A stretch of 64,000 nt of DNA from Flavobacteriales bacterium UBA7612 (GCA_002484335.1 DLJQ01000001.1:161435-225434), one strand, 5' to 3'. Positions 43,281-52,555 are shown, counted from the stretch's first letter. Notes: generated by a model from the sequence alone, not told the origin. Program-made: numbers and translations.

Positions 43281-44027
43281 ATGAAATTAATTGAAAATTT
43301 AGGGTCATACTTTATGCTAATGGCTAAAGTATTTAGTAAACCCCAAAAAATAAGTGTTTTCTGGAAGTTAACAATAAGAGAAATATATGATTTAGGTATA
43401 AATTCGTTAGGTATCGTAACATTTATATCTACATTTATGGGAGCTGTAGTTGCTATACAAATGGCACAAAACTTCCAAGGTTCTGCTATTCCTGTTCCTG
43501 ATGCATATATCGGATATGCAACAAAAGTAGTTTTAGTCTTAGAGTTTGCTCCAACAATTATGTCACTTATCCTTGTAGGAAAAGTTGGATCTTATATTGC
43601 ATCTAGTATAGGAACTATGCGTGTTACAGAACAAATTGATGCATTAGACGTTATGGGGATAAACTCCGCAAACTTTTTAATTTTACCTAAAATTATTGCT
43701 TGTGTATTTTTTAATCCTTTACTCGTTATGATATCTATAGGGTTTGGTCTTTTAGGAGGTTATTATATTGGAGTTTTTACAAAAATGTGGTCAGCTGCAG
43801 ATTTTATTACAGGATTACAAATGGCTATGGCTACAAAACTTTTTGTTTATACATTCCTTAAAACAATGGTATTTGCTTTTGTTATTGCTACTATTCCTGC
43901 TTATTATGGTTACAAAGTAAGAGGAGGTTCTTTAGAAGTTGGACGTTCTGCTACAACTGCAGTTGTATGGACTTCTGTAGCTATTATCGTAATCAATTTA
44001 ATACTAACACAAACAATTTTGAGCTAA
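43281..44027 (+). CDS. mlaE: MlaE-family ABC transporter permease
   Basis: This encodes 248 residues with about five hydrophobic helices and the family phrases GAVVAIQMA, APTIMSLILVGKVGSYIASSIGTMRVTEQIDALDVMGI. In other bacteria MlaE works with MlaF to move phospholipids between the membranes. Its stop codon overlaps the start of the ATPase gene (TAATG), so the two are coupled. A TAATTTTG box ends 5 bases before its ATG. Confidence 0.93.
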   Translation: MKLIENLGSYFMLMAKVFSKPQKISVFWKLTIREIYDLGINSLGIVTFISTFMGAVVAIQMAQNFQGSAIPVPDAYIGYATKVVLVLEFAPTIMSLILVGKVGSYIASSIGTMRVTEQIDALDVMGINSANFLILPKIIACVFFNPLLVMISIGFGLLGGYYIGVFTKMWSAADFITGLQMAMATKLFVYTFLKTMVFAFVIATIPAYYGYKVRGGSLEVGRSATTAVVWTSVAIIVINLILTQTILS

Positions 44028-44797
44028 TGATTGAGGTAAAAGATATTCGTAAATCTTTTGATGGTGTAGAAGTACTTAAAGGTTTCTCTCTAACATTTGA
44101 AAAAGGAAATGTAAGTTTAATTATTGGACAAAGTGGTTCTGGAAAAACAGTTTTTCTTAAAAACTTAATTGGTTTACTTACACCGACATCTGGAGAGATT
44201 ATGTATGAAGGTCAAAACATGATTAACTTTGACTATGCTCAAAAACAAAAACTTCGTTCAGAAATTGGAGTTGTATTTCAAGGATCTGCTTTATATGACT
44301 CTATGAATATTGTAGAAAATGTCAAATTTCCTTTACAAATGTTCTCTAATATATCTAATGCCGATGCCGAAAGAAGAGCTTTAGAAGTTTTAGATAGAGT
44401 TGAAATAGCAAAAACTGCATTAAAAAAATACCCTTCAGAAATCTCTGGAGGTATGCAGAAACGTGTCGCAATCGCTAGAGCAATCGTTAATAATCCTAAA
44501 TATTTATTTGCCGATGAACCTAATTCTGGTCTAGATCCAAAAACTGCATTAGTTATCGATAAATTAATTTATGATATTACAAAAGAATATAACACGACAA
44601 CCGTTATTAATACACATGATATGAATTCTGTTATGGAAATTGGAGATCATATTGTATTTCTTAAAAATGGCTTTTTAGAATGGGAAGGTACAAAAGAAGA
44701 GATTCTTGTTGCAGATAACCCAAATGTAATTGATTTTGTATATTCGTCGAATCTTTTCAAGAAATTAAGAGAAGCATTATTAAAAGAACAACGTTAA
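44027..44797 (+). CDS. mlaF: MlaF-type ABC transporter ATP-binding protein
   Basis: This 256-residue ATPase powers the MlaE permease. The Walker A motif is GQSGSGKTVF, the signature is ISGGMQKRVAIARAI, and Walker B is YLFADEPNSGLDP, with the H-loop in INTHDMNSV. The ATG at 44027, overlapping the mlaE stop, gives a normal start; the longer frame from 43967 lies inside mlaE. A substrate-binding MlaD gene is not adjacent. Confidence 0.95.
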   Translation: MIEVKDIRKSFDGVEVLKGFSLTFEKGNVSLIIGQSGSGKTVFLKNLIGLLTPTSGEIMYEGQNMINFDYAQKQKLRSEIGVVFQGSALYDSMNIVENVKFPLQMFSNISNADAERRALEVLDRVEIAKTALKKYPSEISGGMQKRVAIARAIVNNPKYLFADEPNSGLDPKTALVIDKLIYDITKEYNTTTVINTHDMNSVMEIGDHIVFLKNGFLEWEGTKEEILVADNPNVIDFVYSSNLFKKLREALLKEQR

Positions 44798-44815
44798 ATT
44801 ACAAAAAACAAAGGA

Positions 44816-45415
44816 ATGAAAAAATTATTTTTAACAGTCTTATTAGGGTTAATCGCTAATTTTGGTTTAGCTCAAAACATAACTTTTGGTTTAAAAGGTG
44901 GAGCTGTATTTAATACAGACAAAGGACAAGTTTGGAGAGATGCAACAAGTAATATTTACAAAAAAGATGGTAAAGCTGCTGCGGGATTTCAAGCAGGTGC
45001 ATTACTTCGCGTTTCTTTAACTGGGCTTTACATTCAGCCTGAACTTTTATATTCTCAATTTAAAAATGAATATGAATATCAAAATGTTAAAACTGATGTC
45101 ACAAAAAAACGTTTAGACATTCCTGTTAATGTTGGTAAAAGATTTTTAGGAATTGGACATATACAAGCTGGTCCAGTATTCTCTTATTATTTTGATGATA
45201 AAATATCTTTAAAAGATGTTTCTAAAGCAAAACAGGATGACTTTAATGTTGGTTTCCAAGTTGGTACTGGTGTAGAAATCTCTAGATTATTATTAGATCT
45301 TAGATATGAATTTGGTTTTGGTAAAACAACTTCTAAATTTATAAAAGACGGAACCCAATTCACAACACAAAATCGTCCACAAATGCTTAATTTATCATTA
45401 GCTTATTTATTCTAA
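44816..45415 (+). CDS. PorT-like outer-membrane beta-barrel protein
   Basis: This encodes 199 residues: a signal peptide (ANFGLAQ) and eight-strand-type barrel segments (ITFGLKGGAVFNTDKG at the start, MLNLSLAYLF ending in Phe). The repeating FYIQPELLYSQF-like strand pattern is that of the PorT/OmpA-like family. It follows mlaF by 18 bases and may be co-transcribed, which would fit a role in the envelope. Function unknown. Confidence 0.8.
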   Translation: MKKLFLTVLLGLIANFGLAQNITFGLKGGAVFNTDKGQVWRDATSNIYKKDGKAAAGFQAGALLRVSLTGLYIQPELLYSQFKNEYEYQNVKTDVTKKRLDIPVNVGKRFLGIGHIQAGPVFSYYFDDKISLKDVSKAKQDDFNVGFQVGTGVEISRLLLDLRYEFGFGKTTSKFIKDGTQFTTQNRPQMLNLSLAYLF

Positions 45416-45439
45416 TAAGCTTATTTATAAATATTTTTA

Positions 45440-45470
45440 TTGGATATATATATTCCAAATTGTATTTTTG
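45440..45470 (+). promoter_or_regulatory. Bacteroidota-type promoter of the TPR gene
   Basis: TTG at 45440-45442, a 20-base spacer and TATTTTTG at 45463-45470, 20 bases before the ATG. Confidence 0.65.
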
Positions 45471-45490
45471 CACCCTTGTAACTCATTAAA

Positions 45491-46198
45491 ATGGCTAAAA
45501 AAAATAAAAAAGAAGAATTTGCTACAGAGCAATTCGTAGAAAAATTAGATAAAACAGCTTTTAGCGTAGAATACTTTGTTGAAAAATATTCTAAACCTAT
45601 TGGTATTGGTTTAGGTATTTTAATTGTAGCTGTTTTAGGTTATTTTGCATACTTAAAAATGGTTGTAGAGCCAAAATCTAATGATGCATTCAAAGAAATG
45701 GTTCAAGCAGAACGTCTTTTTGATCAAGATTCTATCAACATTGCCCTTAATGGTAGTCCTGGAAGTTTTGAAGGTTTACAACAAATTGTTGATGAATACG
45801 GAAACACTGACGCAGGTAACTTAGCAAGATTTAAAGCTGCTAGTGCATATTACAAATTAGGAGATTATGTTTCTTCTATCAAAATGCTAGAAGATTTTGA
45901 CACAAGTGATAAAGTAATGTTAGCACAGAAATATGGTATGATTGGAAACGCTTTAGTCGCTTCTAATAAATTAGAAGAAGGATTACCATATTACGAAAAA
46001 GCTGCTAAAGCTAGTGATGTAGAAACATTACAATCTACTTACTATACAAAAGCTGGTAAAATTGCAATGGAATTAGGTAAAAATGCTGATGCATTAAAAT
46101 ATTTTCAAGCTTTAGAAGATGAATATCCAAATGCTAATAATGGTGAAGTTGCTAAATTTATAGAACGTTTAAAATACGCTTCAGAAACAACAAAATAG
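45491..46198 (+). CDS. TPR-containing single-pass membrane protein
   Basis: This encodes 235 residues: a Lys/Glu-rich cytoplasmic N-terminus, one transmembrane helix (about residues 37-57, GLGILIVAVLGYFAYL), then a periplasmic region with tetratricopeptide-like helices (ASAYYKLGDYVSSIKMLEDF and YYEKAAKASD). The layout resembles YfgM-type ancillary factors of protein export (inference). It is a single-gene unit. Confidence 0.85.
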   Translation: MAKKNKKEEFATEQFVEKLDKTAFSVEYFVEKYSKPIGIGLGILIVAVLGYFAYLKMVVEPKSNDAFKEMVQAERLFDQDSINIALNGSPGSFEGLQQIVDEYGNTDAGNLARFKAASAYYKLGDYVSSIKMLEDFDTSDKVMLAQKYGMIGNALVASNKLEEGLPYYEKAAKASDVETLQSTYYTKAGKIAMELGKNADALKYFQALEDEYPNANNGEVAKFIERLKYASETTK

Positions 46199-46215
46199 TT
46201 ATTTATTAAAAACAT

Positions 46216-46248
46216 AAAAAAGCCAAACAATATTTGTTTGGCTTTTTT
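46216..46248 (+). terminator. Terminator of the TPR gene
   Basis: The arms AAAAAAGCCAAACAA and TTGTTTGGCTTTTTT around the loop TAT, a perfect inverted repeat. Confidence 0.88.
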
Positions 46249-46317
46249 ATTGTTTATTACTAAAGTAAAAACACTCAATCATTTTTCGTAAATTTACATT
46301 TCAATTATTTAAACAAA

Positions 46318-46818
46318 ATGGCAACAGAAAATAAAAATTTATCACAATATAACAAAGCTGAATTACCTAATGTAGCTGGTTCTAAATTTGCTATTGTAAC
46401 ATCAGAGTGGAATAATCATGTAACATTTAATCTTCGTGATGGTGCTAAAGATACACTAATCGATTTAGGAGCTTCTCCTGAAGATATTTCTTTATATCAG
46501 GTACCAGGAAGTTTCGAATTAATTTATGGAGCAGATAAAATTGCTAAAACTCAACCTGATTTAGATGGAATTATAGTTGTTGGATGTGTAATTAGAGGAG
46601 CTACTGCTCATTTTGATTATGTTTGCCAAGGTGTTACTCAAGGGATCAAAGATTTAAATATAAAACAAGATATCCCTGTTATATTTTGTGTTCTAACAGA
46701 TGAAAACGAACAACAGTCTATTGATAGATCTGGAGGTAAACATGGTAACAAAGGTGTAGAAGCTGGAGTGGCTGCTGTTATTATGGCAGATATGAAAAAG
46801 AAATTATTCAAAAAATAA
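46318..46818 (+). CDS. ribH: 6,7-dimethyl-8-ribityllumazine synthase
   Basis: This 166-residue enzyme makes the last intermediate of riboflavin synthesis from the pyrimidine and the butanone phosphate. Family motifs are SEWNNHVT, VPGSFELIYGADKI, GCVIRGATAHFDYVCQGV (catalytic His) and the C-terminal NKGVEAGVAA. The length is normal. It sits between two terminators, in its own unit. No RFN-type riboswitch is visible before it. Confidence 0.97.
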   Translation: MATENKNLSQYNKAELPNVAGSKFAIVTSEWNNHVTFNLRDGAKDTLIDLGASPEDISLYQVPGSFELIYGADKIAKTQPDLDGIIVVGCVIRGATAHFDYVCQGVTQGIKDLNIKQDIPVIFCVLTDENEQQSIDRSGGKHGNKGVEAGVAAVIMADMKKKLFKK

Positions 46819-46827
46819 TAATTAAAG

Positions 46828-46866
46828 AAAATAAGCTAAGTATTTATAAGTACTTAGCTTATTTCT
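46828..46866. terminator. Bidirectional terminator overlapping the end of a coding region
   Basis: AAATAAGCTAAGTA and TACTTAGCTTATTT form a hairpin. The right arm covers the stop codon and last codons of the convergent minus-strand gene ending at 46854. Confidence 0.82.
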
Positions 46867-47975
46867 TTATAAAATGTTTTTCTTTTTTTATGAATAATCG
46901 GGTTATAGTTTTTCCATAATTGTTGAACTTTTATATTTTCTTCTAACAGTGGATTTGTTTCCATTGTTTTTATTCCTCTTAAAACAAATTTATGGTAAAG
47001 CTCTTCTATAATTAAAGCATTAACACCTTTATTTTGATAATTAGGATGAATACCTATCAAATAAAATTCTACATGCGTATTTACTTTTTGTGCTCGCAAT
47101 AAATGCCACCAACCAAAAGGTAACAATTTTCCTTTCGCTTTCTGAAATGCTTTAGAAAATGAAGGCATTGTAATTGCAAATGCTATCATATTTCCATTAC
47201 TATCTTTCACACAAGAAATAAAATCGGGATGAATAAATTTTAAATATTTCTTTTTATAATGCTCAATCTGATATTTTTCTATTGGTACAAAACTTTGCAA
47301 TTCAGAATAAGTAAGATTGATCAAATCAAACATTTCATCTACATGGGGTAAAAGTTCTTTAAATGATTTAAAATTATATGTCTCTAATTGATAACGATTA
47401 CGAATCATATCACATAACCTTGTCATTTTTTCCATATTACCAAAACTTTCAACATCTATTGTATATTCCAACCATTCTGCCTTTGGTTGATAACCTAATT
47501 GTTGAATGTATCTAGGATAGAATTCTTCATTATAAATACCTATTAAAGTTGCAGTTTTATCAAACCCTTCTGTTAACATCCCTGCTTTATCCATATTAGA
47601 AAATCCCATTGGTCCTTCTATATATGACAATTTATATTGTTTACCTATGTTTTCAACAGTTGTTAATAAAGCTTTAAGAATGTTTATATCATCTTTAAAA
47701 ATTAACCATCCAAAGCGAACCTTGGGTTTATGAAGTTCCTTTACTTCAACTTTGTTAATTATTGAAACAATTCTCCCTACAAGTTCTTCCTCTTTATAAG
47801 CCAAGAAGAATTTTACTTCTACTGTTTTAAAAACTGGATTATTTGGATGAAAACTTTTTAATTCATCTTTTTTTATTGGAGGAACCCAATAAGGACTATT
47901 TTTATATATGGTAAAAGGTAAATCTATAAAATCTTTCATCTGATCTTTCGATTTTACCTCGACTACATTTATCAT
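46854..47975 (-). CDS. GNAT-like acyltransferase of unknown substrate
   Basis: This encodes 373 residues. The C-terminal half has the GNAT-like acyl-CoA site IGIHPNYQNKGVNALIIEEL and an ETNPLLEENIKVQQLWKNY segment. The N-terminal half has FIDLPFTIYKNSPYWVPP, a phrase seen in hypothetical flavobacterial proteins of this type. No signal peptide or membrane helix is visible. Its stop codon lies inside the terminator of ribH. It appears to be a single-gene unit. Confidence 0.8.
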   Translation of the reverse strand: MINVVEVKSKDQMKDFIDLPFTIYKNSPYWVPPIKKDELKSFHPNNPVFKTVEVKFFLAYKEEELVGRIVSIINKVEVKELHKPKVRFGWLIFKDDINILKALLTTVENIGKQYKLSYIEGPMGFSNMDKAGMLTEGFDKTATLIGIYNEEFYPRYIQQLGYQPKAEWLEYTIDVESFGNMEKMTRLCDMIRNRYQLETYNFKSFKELLPHVDEMFDLINLTYSELQSFVPIEKYQIEHYKKKYLKFIHPDFISCVKDSNGNMIAFAITMPSFSKAFQKAKGKLLPFGWWHLLRAQKVNTHVEFYLIGIHPNYQNKGVNALIIEELYHKFVLRGIKTMETNPLLEENIKVQQLWKNYNPIIHKKRKTFYKEIS

Positions 47976-48022
47976 TTTAGATAAGAGTATTTGTAAATAG
48001 ATTATAAATTTAAGAAATTATT

Positions 48023-48544
48023 TTAAGGAATTATCTTTTCCTCAACCATATTTCCTTTACTATCTAATCCATAAAATAGTATGTACTCTAGTTTAACTGA
48101 AAGACCACTAGCCCCTTTTTTTTGCTTCAAAAAAACTCTACTTAATTTTATAGTCTTATGATTTATAATTGTTTCTACGAATGGATTTTGATGAGAATCT
48201 AATTTCAATATTAATTTTTGTTCTGGATAAGAAACTAAAGATAATTGAAATTCATTTTTCTTAATATTCTTTATAATTAATCCATAAGCTAACTTTTTTT
48301 GTATAGCAGTTAATGGTTTCTTTTCTCCATTTTCTGCATATAAAATTCTGTAAATATCTACAGGATTTTCGTTATCAAGAATTCCTTTATTTAGAAAAAC
48401 AGCATCATAAACATAGGTGTTTTTATTTTCATTATGCTGAATATAAAATAATTGATTATTAGATTTTGGAGGAATTGGATAATTCTTCTGAGCATTAACA
48501 ATGCTACTTAAAACTAAAATAAAACAATAAATATAACTTTTCAT
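48023..48544 (-). CDS. Exported DUF4833 protein
   Basis: This encodes 173 residues with a signal peptide (SSIVNAQ). The mature part shows the DUF4833 pattern: LFYIQHNENKNTYVYDAVF, NPVDIYRILYAENGEKKPLT and KKLAYGLIIKN. Function unknown. It is between the acyltransferase and a membrane-protein gene, with gaps of 50-70 bases. Confidence 0.78.
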   Translation of the reverse strand: MKSYIYCFILVLSSIVNAQKNYPIPPKSNNQLFYIQHNENKNTYVYDAVFLNKGILDNENPVDIYRILYAENGEKKPLTAIQKKLAYGLIIKNIKKNEFQLSLVSYPEQKLILKLDSHQNPFVETIINHKTIKLSRVFLKQKKGASGLSVKLEYILFYGLDSKGNMVEEKIIP

Positions 48545-48613
48545 CTACATGTGATTTTAAATAAATAAGTTACAATAACTTTTTTATTTAAAAGAAAAAA
48601 ATTACAAGAAGAA

Positions 48614-49195
48614 CTAAACCCATATAAATATTTTCTTTGTCTGAATTTTATCAACTTTATATTTATTCTCAAAATCAAATGGAAATGACAATATAGAAGA
48701 TAGTATTATATGATTTTTTTTATCAGAAATTTCCATTTTATCTAAAGATGTAATTCCCCCTCTTACTGTTCGTTTTAATAAATAATGCTCTAATTTTGAA
48801 GAATTATCACTTAGTTTAATTACTTTTTTAATATTAGAATCTTGCACAATTAAAGTATTATTTATTCTATCATAATAAATATTTCTTCTCAATTCTAATA
48901 AGAAGTGGTTTATACCATTAAAAATAGGAATGCAAAACATTACAATTACTAATAGAAATAAACTACCAATTAAATAATTAGAATTTTTGAATAAACGAAT
49001 ACAACCAAAAATTAAAATAAGGTTTAGAAATAAATAAGGTAAAAAACTCATTAAAAAAAGATAATTAATCCTAATTTTTACAATTTCATCATTTTCTTCT
49101 TTATATTTATTTTGAGATTGGATAATAAAATACCTCAGTATTACAAAAAATATTAAAAAGAATAAGATTAATGTAAATTCATTTTTTAAATTCAT
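48614..49195 (-). CDS. Membrane protein of unknown function
   Basis: This encodes 193 residues from the ATG at 49195; the frame also starts at 49225, overlapping the DedA gene by 26 bases, while 49195 leaves a 4-base gap. Three hydrophobic helices occupy the first half (about 7-25, 42-62 and 72-95). The C-terminal half has short strands (NIYYDRINNTLIVQD). No domain was recognised. It is probably co-transcribed with the DedA gene. Confidence 0.65.
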   Translation of the reverse strand: MNLKNEFTLILFFLIFFVILRYFIIQSQNKYKEENDEIVKIRINYLFLMSFLPYLFLNLILIFGCIRLFKNSNYLIGSLFLLVIVMFCIPIFNGINHFLLELRRNIYYDRINNTLIVQDSNIKKVIKLSDNSSKLEHYLLKRTVRGGITSLDKMEISDKKNHIILSSILSFPFDFENKYKVDKIQTKKIFIWV

Positions 49196-49199
49196 ATCA

Positions 49200-49832
49200 C
49201 TATTTTTTATTTTTGATATATTCAATAAGAATAGGAAGAAGTGAAAATAAAATTATAACCAATACAGCGACTTCAAAATTATTTTTAATAAAAGAGATTC
49301 TTCCTAAAAAATATCCAATAAATGTAATCCCAATTACCCAGATTGTTCCTCCTAAAATATTATACTTAATAAAGGTTTTATAATGCATTTTAGAAATTCC
49401 TGCAACGAAAGGAGCTAATGTTCGTACAATTGGTACAAAACGAGCTATAACAATTGTTTTTGAACCATATTTATAAAAGAAATTTTCTGTTTTTTGTATT
49501 GCATTATCTTTTATAATTCTTCTTCCAAAAAATTGAATTTTAATTAATTTATTCCCTAAATATTTACCGATTGAATAATTGACAGAATCACCTAAAATTG
49601 CTGCTAATAATAAGCAAAGCAAAACTAATGATATATTTAATTGATTTGGAAAACTAGCTGCTAACATACCTGAAGCAAATAACAATGAATCTCCTGGTAA
49701 AAAGGGCATAATTACTAATCCTGTTTCAATAAATATTAAAAGAAATAGTATTACATAAAACCAATTCTGATAATCATTTAACATTATTTCTAGATACCGA
49801 TCTATATGTAATATATAATCTAAGAATTCCAT
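49200..49832 (-). CDS. DedA family membrane protein (copy 2)
   Basis: This encodes 210 residues with about six hydrophobic segments and the DedA motif IVIARFVPIVRTLAPFVAG (about residues 119-138), plus ETGLVIMPFLPGDSLLF. DedA proteins help recycle lipid carriers and keep membrane homeostasis. It is a close paralogue of the next gene upstream, from which a terminator hairpin separates it. Compared with copy 1 it lacks the long charged C-terminal tail. Confidence 0.9.
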   Translation of the reverse strand: MEFLDYILHIDRYLEIMLNDYQNWFYVILFLLIFIETGLVIMPFLPGDSLLFASGMLAASFPNQLNISLVLLCLLLAAILGDSVNYSIGKYLGNKLIKIQFFGRRIIKDNAIQKTENFFYKYGSKTIVIARFVPIVRTLAPFVAGISKMHYKTFIKYNILGGTIWVIGITFIGYFLGRISFIKNNFEVAVLVIILFSLLPILIEYIKNKK

Positions 49833-49844
49833 ATATTAAAGGTA

Positions 49845-49880
49845 TAAAAAAACTCGACTATTAGTCGAGTTTTATTTTAT
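49845..49880 (-). terminator. Hairpin terminator between the two DedA genes
   Basis: AACTCGACTA and TAGTCGAGTT form a tight hairpin just after the stop codon of the upstream DedA gene on the minus strand, with A/T-rich flanks. Confidence 0.8.
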
Positions 49881-49896
49881 TTTGATTACTAAATTT

Positions 49897-50553
49897 TTAG
49901 TCTTTTTTACTGAATTTCTCCTTTATTACTTCAAAGACTACAGGTAATATAGAAATAACTATAATAGCCAATACAACTTTAGAGAAATTATGTTGTACCC
50001 AAGGTATATTCCCTAAAAAATATCCTATTAAAGAAAGTCCAACAACCCATAAAATTGCGCCTATAATATTATAAGTAATAAAAATTGAGTACCCCATTCT
50101 TCCTATTCCTGCAACAAAAGGAGCTAATGTTCGCACAATTGGTACAAAACGAGCTACTACAATTGTTTTTGAACCATATTTTTCATAAAAAGAATGTGTC
50201 TTTTCTATTTGCTCCTCTTGTACTATTTGCTTTCCAAATAATTTAATTTTCAAAGCTCTATTTCCTAAACCTCTTCCTATACTATAATTTAGTGTATCAC
50301 CCAAAATTGCTGCGATTAACAAAACAACAATCATTATTACTATATTAAGATGATTATTTGACTGAGCAGCAACCATTCCTGCTGCAAACAATAAAGAATC
50401 TCCTGGTAAAAAAGGCATCACTACAACTCCTGTCTCTACAAAAATGATTAAAAATAAAATTGCATATACCCACAAACCATATTGATTTACAAATTCTGAT
50501 AAATGTTGATCTATATGCATAATAAAGTCAAAAAGACCCATTAGTACTTCCAT
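49897..50553 (-). CDS. DedA family membrane protein (copy 1)
   Basis: This encodes 218 residues with the same plan as its neighbour: ETGVVVMPFLPGDSLLF, then IVVARFVPIVRTLAPFVAG, and a hydrophobic C-terminus ending in the charged VIKEKFSKKD. The two copies are clearly paralogues from a tandem duplication. It starts 9 bases after the YraN-like gene, so it belongs to the upp-yraN unit. Confidence 0.9.
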   Translation of the reverse strand: MEVLMGLFDFIMHIDQHLSEFVNQYGLWVYAILFLIIFVETGVVVMPFLPGDSLLFAAGMVAAQSNNHLNIVIMIVVLLIAAILGDTLNYSIGRGLGNRALKIKLFGKQIVQEEQIEKTHSFYEKYGSKTIVVARFVPIVRTLAPFVAGIGRMGYSIFITYNIIGAILWVVGLSLIGYFLGNIPWVQHNFSKVVLAIIVISILPVVFEVIKEKFSKKD

Positions 50554-50562
50554 AAATTTAGA

Positions 50563-50928
50563 TTAAATTTCTGAAGCATCAAAAGCATTTTCTATATGTT
50601 TGATACTCCAAGATTCATTATTTTTTAAAAGTGCTAAAATATCAAATCTAACATCACTATTAAAATTATTTTTCTGAATAAAATCATCTGCTGCAAAAAC
50701 TAATAATCTTTTTTTCTTAGTATTTACTGCAAATTCAGGTTCTGTAAAATAATTAGATGTTCTACTTTTTACTTCTACAATTATAATTTCATTTTCTTTT
50801 TGAGCAATAATATCAATTTCAGCTTTTCGAAAAAAATAATTTTGAGCTAATATTTTATATCCTTTTTGAATTAAATATTGGGTAGCAAAATTTTCTGCTT
50901 CTTTTCCAAAATCATAACTACTACTCAC
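50563..50928 (-). CDS. YraN/UPF0102 family endonuclease-like protein
   Basis: This encodes about 121 residues. The motifs DFGKEAENFATQYL, AEIDIIAQKENEIIIVEVKSR and FDILAL follow the UPF0102 pattern, with an Asp-(Glu-x-Lys) core like restriction-type nucleases. The frame is open to an ATG at 50970, which would overlap upp by 32 bases; I chose the GTG at 50928 because the family starts just before the DFGKEAE segment. The true start is uncertain. Function unknown. Confidence 0.85.
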   Translation of the reverse strand: MSSSYDFGKEAENFATQYLIQKGYKILAQNYFFRKAEIDIIAQKENEIIIVEVKSRTSNYFTEPEFAVNTKKKRLLVFAADDFIQKNNFNSDVRFDILALLKNNESWSIKHIENAFDASEI

Positions 50929-50938
50929 AAATTTATTT

Positions 50939-51574
50939 TTATTTTGTCCCGTAAAGACGATCTCCAGCATCCCCTAAACCAGGAACAATGTATCCATCTT
51001 CATTTAATTTTTCATCCATTGCAGCTAAAAAGATAGGAACATCTGGATAAATTTTATGTACAGCTTCAACACCTTCAGGACAACCAACTAAACATGCTAA
51101 ACGTACTGATTTTGCACCTTTATCTTTTAAAATTTCAATTGCTTTTATTGCTGAACCTCCAGTTGCTAACATAGGATCTACTAAAATAACATCTCTAGAT
51201 TCTAAATCAGTTGGAAGCTTACATAAATATTCTACAGGTTGTAAAGTATCATGATCACGGTAAAGACCTATATGTCCTACTTTTGCCGTTGGTATCAATT
51301 GATGGATCCCTTTTACCATTCCTAAACCAGCACGCAGAATAGGAACAATAGCCATATCACTACCTTTTATCTTATAACCAATTGTTTTAGTAATTGGAGT
51401 TTCAACCTCTATTTCTTCTAGTTCTAGATTACGTGTAATTTCATAACACATTAATCCTGAAATTTCATCAACTAACTCTCCAAATTCCTTTGTAGTTGTT
51501 TCTTTATCACGCATTTGCGTTATTTTAGCTTTTACTAATGGATGAGTAATGATGGTTAAATTATCTTGTTTCAT
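50939..51574 (-). CDS. upp: Uracil phosphoribosyltransferase
   Basis: This 211-residue enzyme makes UMP from uracil and PRPP for pyrimidine salvage. Visible motifs are ILRAGLGMVKG, the PRPP loop VDPMLATGGSAIKA and the C-terminal uracil site YIVPGLGDAGDRLYGTK. It is 5 bases downstream of the LD-carboxypeptidase gene. Confidence 0.97.
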   Translation of the reverse strand: MKQDNLTIITHPLVKAKITQMRDKETTTKEFGELVDEISGLMCYEITRNLELEEIEVETPITKTIGYKIKGSDMAIVPILRAGLGMVKGIHQLIPTAKVGHIGLYRDHDTLQPVEYLCKLPTDLESRDVILVDPMLATGGSAIKAIEILKDKGAKSVRLACLVGCPEGVEAVHKIYPDVPIFLAAMDEKLNEDGYIVPGLGDAGDRLYGTK

Positions 51575-51579
51575 ATCTA

Positions 51580-52521
51580 TTATTCTATAAAATACAAATT
51601 TACACTATTTGAAGTTATATTCAATCTGACTTTTGCCCCCATTTTAAGCGCAACATTATGTCCTGTATGTCCTGATGGAAAATTAAATGCTATAGGGATA
51701 TTTAAATCTTTTGTAAAACTATGTATTACTTCATAAGTCGTTGAATCAAAAGGATGATTATAATTTTCTTTATTCTCATCTTCAGTATCCATATGAGTAA
51801 AATTTCCTAAAATTATTCCTTTTACTTGATTTAGAATATTATTCCTTTTTAGATTCATCATCATTCTATCTACTGCATACCAGTTTTCAAACCAATCCTC
51901 TAAAAATAATATTTTATTTTGAGGATTATTTATAGCTGATTCACTTCCCAAAAGTGAATAAACAATGGACAAATTACCTCCTACTAATTCTCCTTCTACT
52001 TCTCCTAGCTGATTAAAACGATGACTATCTTTTATATGATATTCTATTTTGTTTCCAAACAAAACATCATAAACACTTTGATATGATGAAGGATGATAAA
52101 TTGTATCTGCTAATTTTTTTGCAGTAACTCCATGTAAAGTTTGAAATCCTAGTCTGTTAAAGTGATTATGAAAAACTGTAATATCTGAGTAACCTATTAT
52201 CCATTTAGGATTTTTATTAAAATAAGTTAGATTTAAATCATCTATAATTTTAACTGAGCCATATCCTCCTCTCGCGCACCAAATAGCTTTTATTTCTTCA
52301 TTATCCAATGCCCATTGAAAATCCTCTAATCTCACATTATCAGTCCCTGCATAGCGGTATCCAAAATCAAATTCTGAATAAATATTTTTACCTAAAACTG
52401 GAATTAATTTCCATGATTTAATTAATTTAATTGCTTCATCCAGCTCACCTTCTAACATACGTTTTGCTGGAGCTACAATAGCTATTTTATCACCTTCTTT
52501 TAAAAAATCGGGTTGAATCAT
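51580..52521 (-). CDS. ldcA: LD-carboxypeptidase (S66 family)
   Basis: This 313-residue enzyme removes the terminal D-Ala from murein tetrapeptides during peptidoglycan recycling. The family motifs are GDKIAIVAPA at the start, WCARGGYGSVKIID, IGYSDITVFHNHF (near the active Ser region), the acid residue in LFLEDWFENW and the His in FPSGHTGHN. No signal peptide is visible, as expected for the cytoplasmic form. It heads the ldcA-upp-yraN-dedA unit. Confidence 0.92.
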   Translation of the reverse strand: MIQPDFLKEGDKIAIVAPAKRMLEGELDEAIKLIKSWKLIPVLGKNIYSEFDFGYRYAGTDNVRLEDFQWALDNEEIKAIWCARGGYGSVKIIDDLNLTYFNKNPKWIIGYSDITVFHNHFNRLGFQTLHGVTAKKLADTIYHPSSYQSVYDVLFGNKIEYHIKDSHRFNQLGEVEGELVGGNLSIVYSLLGSESAINNPQNKILFLEDWFENWYAVDRMMMNLKRNNILNQVKGIILGNFTHMDTEDENKENYNHPFDSTTYEVIHSFTKDLNIPIAFNFPSGHTGHNVALKMGAKVRLNITSNSVNLYFIE

Positions 52522-52555
52522 TTTCTTATAGTATTATCTATCCAAATATAAACAC

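Noticed and set aside
46249..46317. FMN riboswitch upstream of ribH
   Set aside because: The 70-base leader after the preceding terminator is too short and holds none of the RFN motifs.
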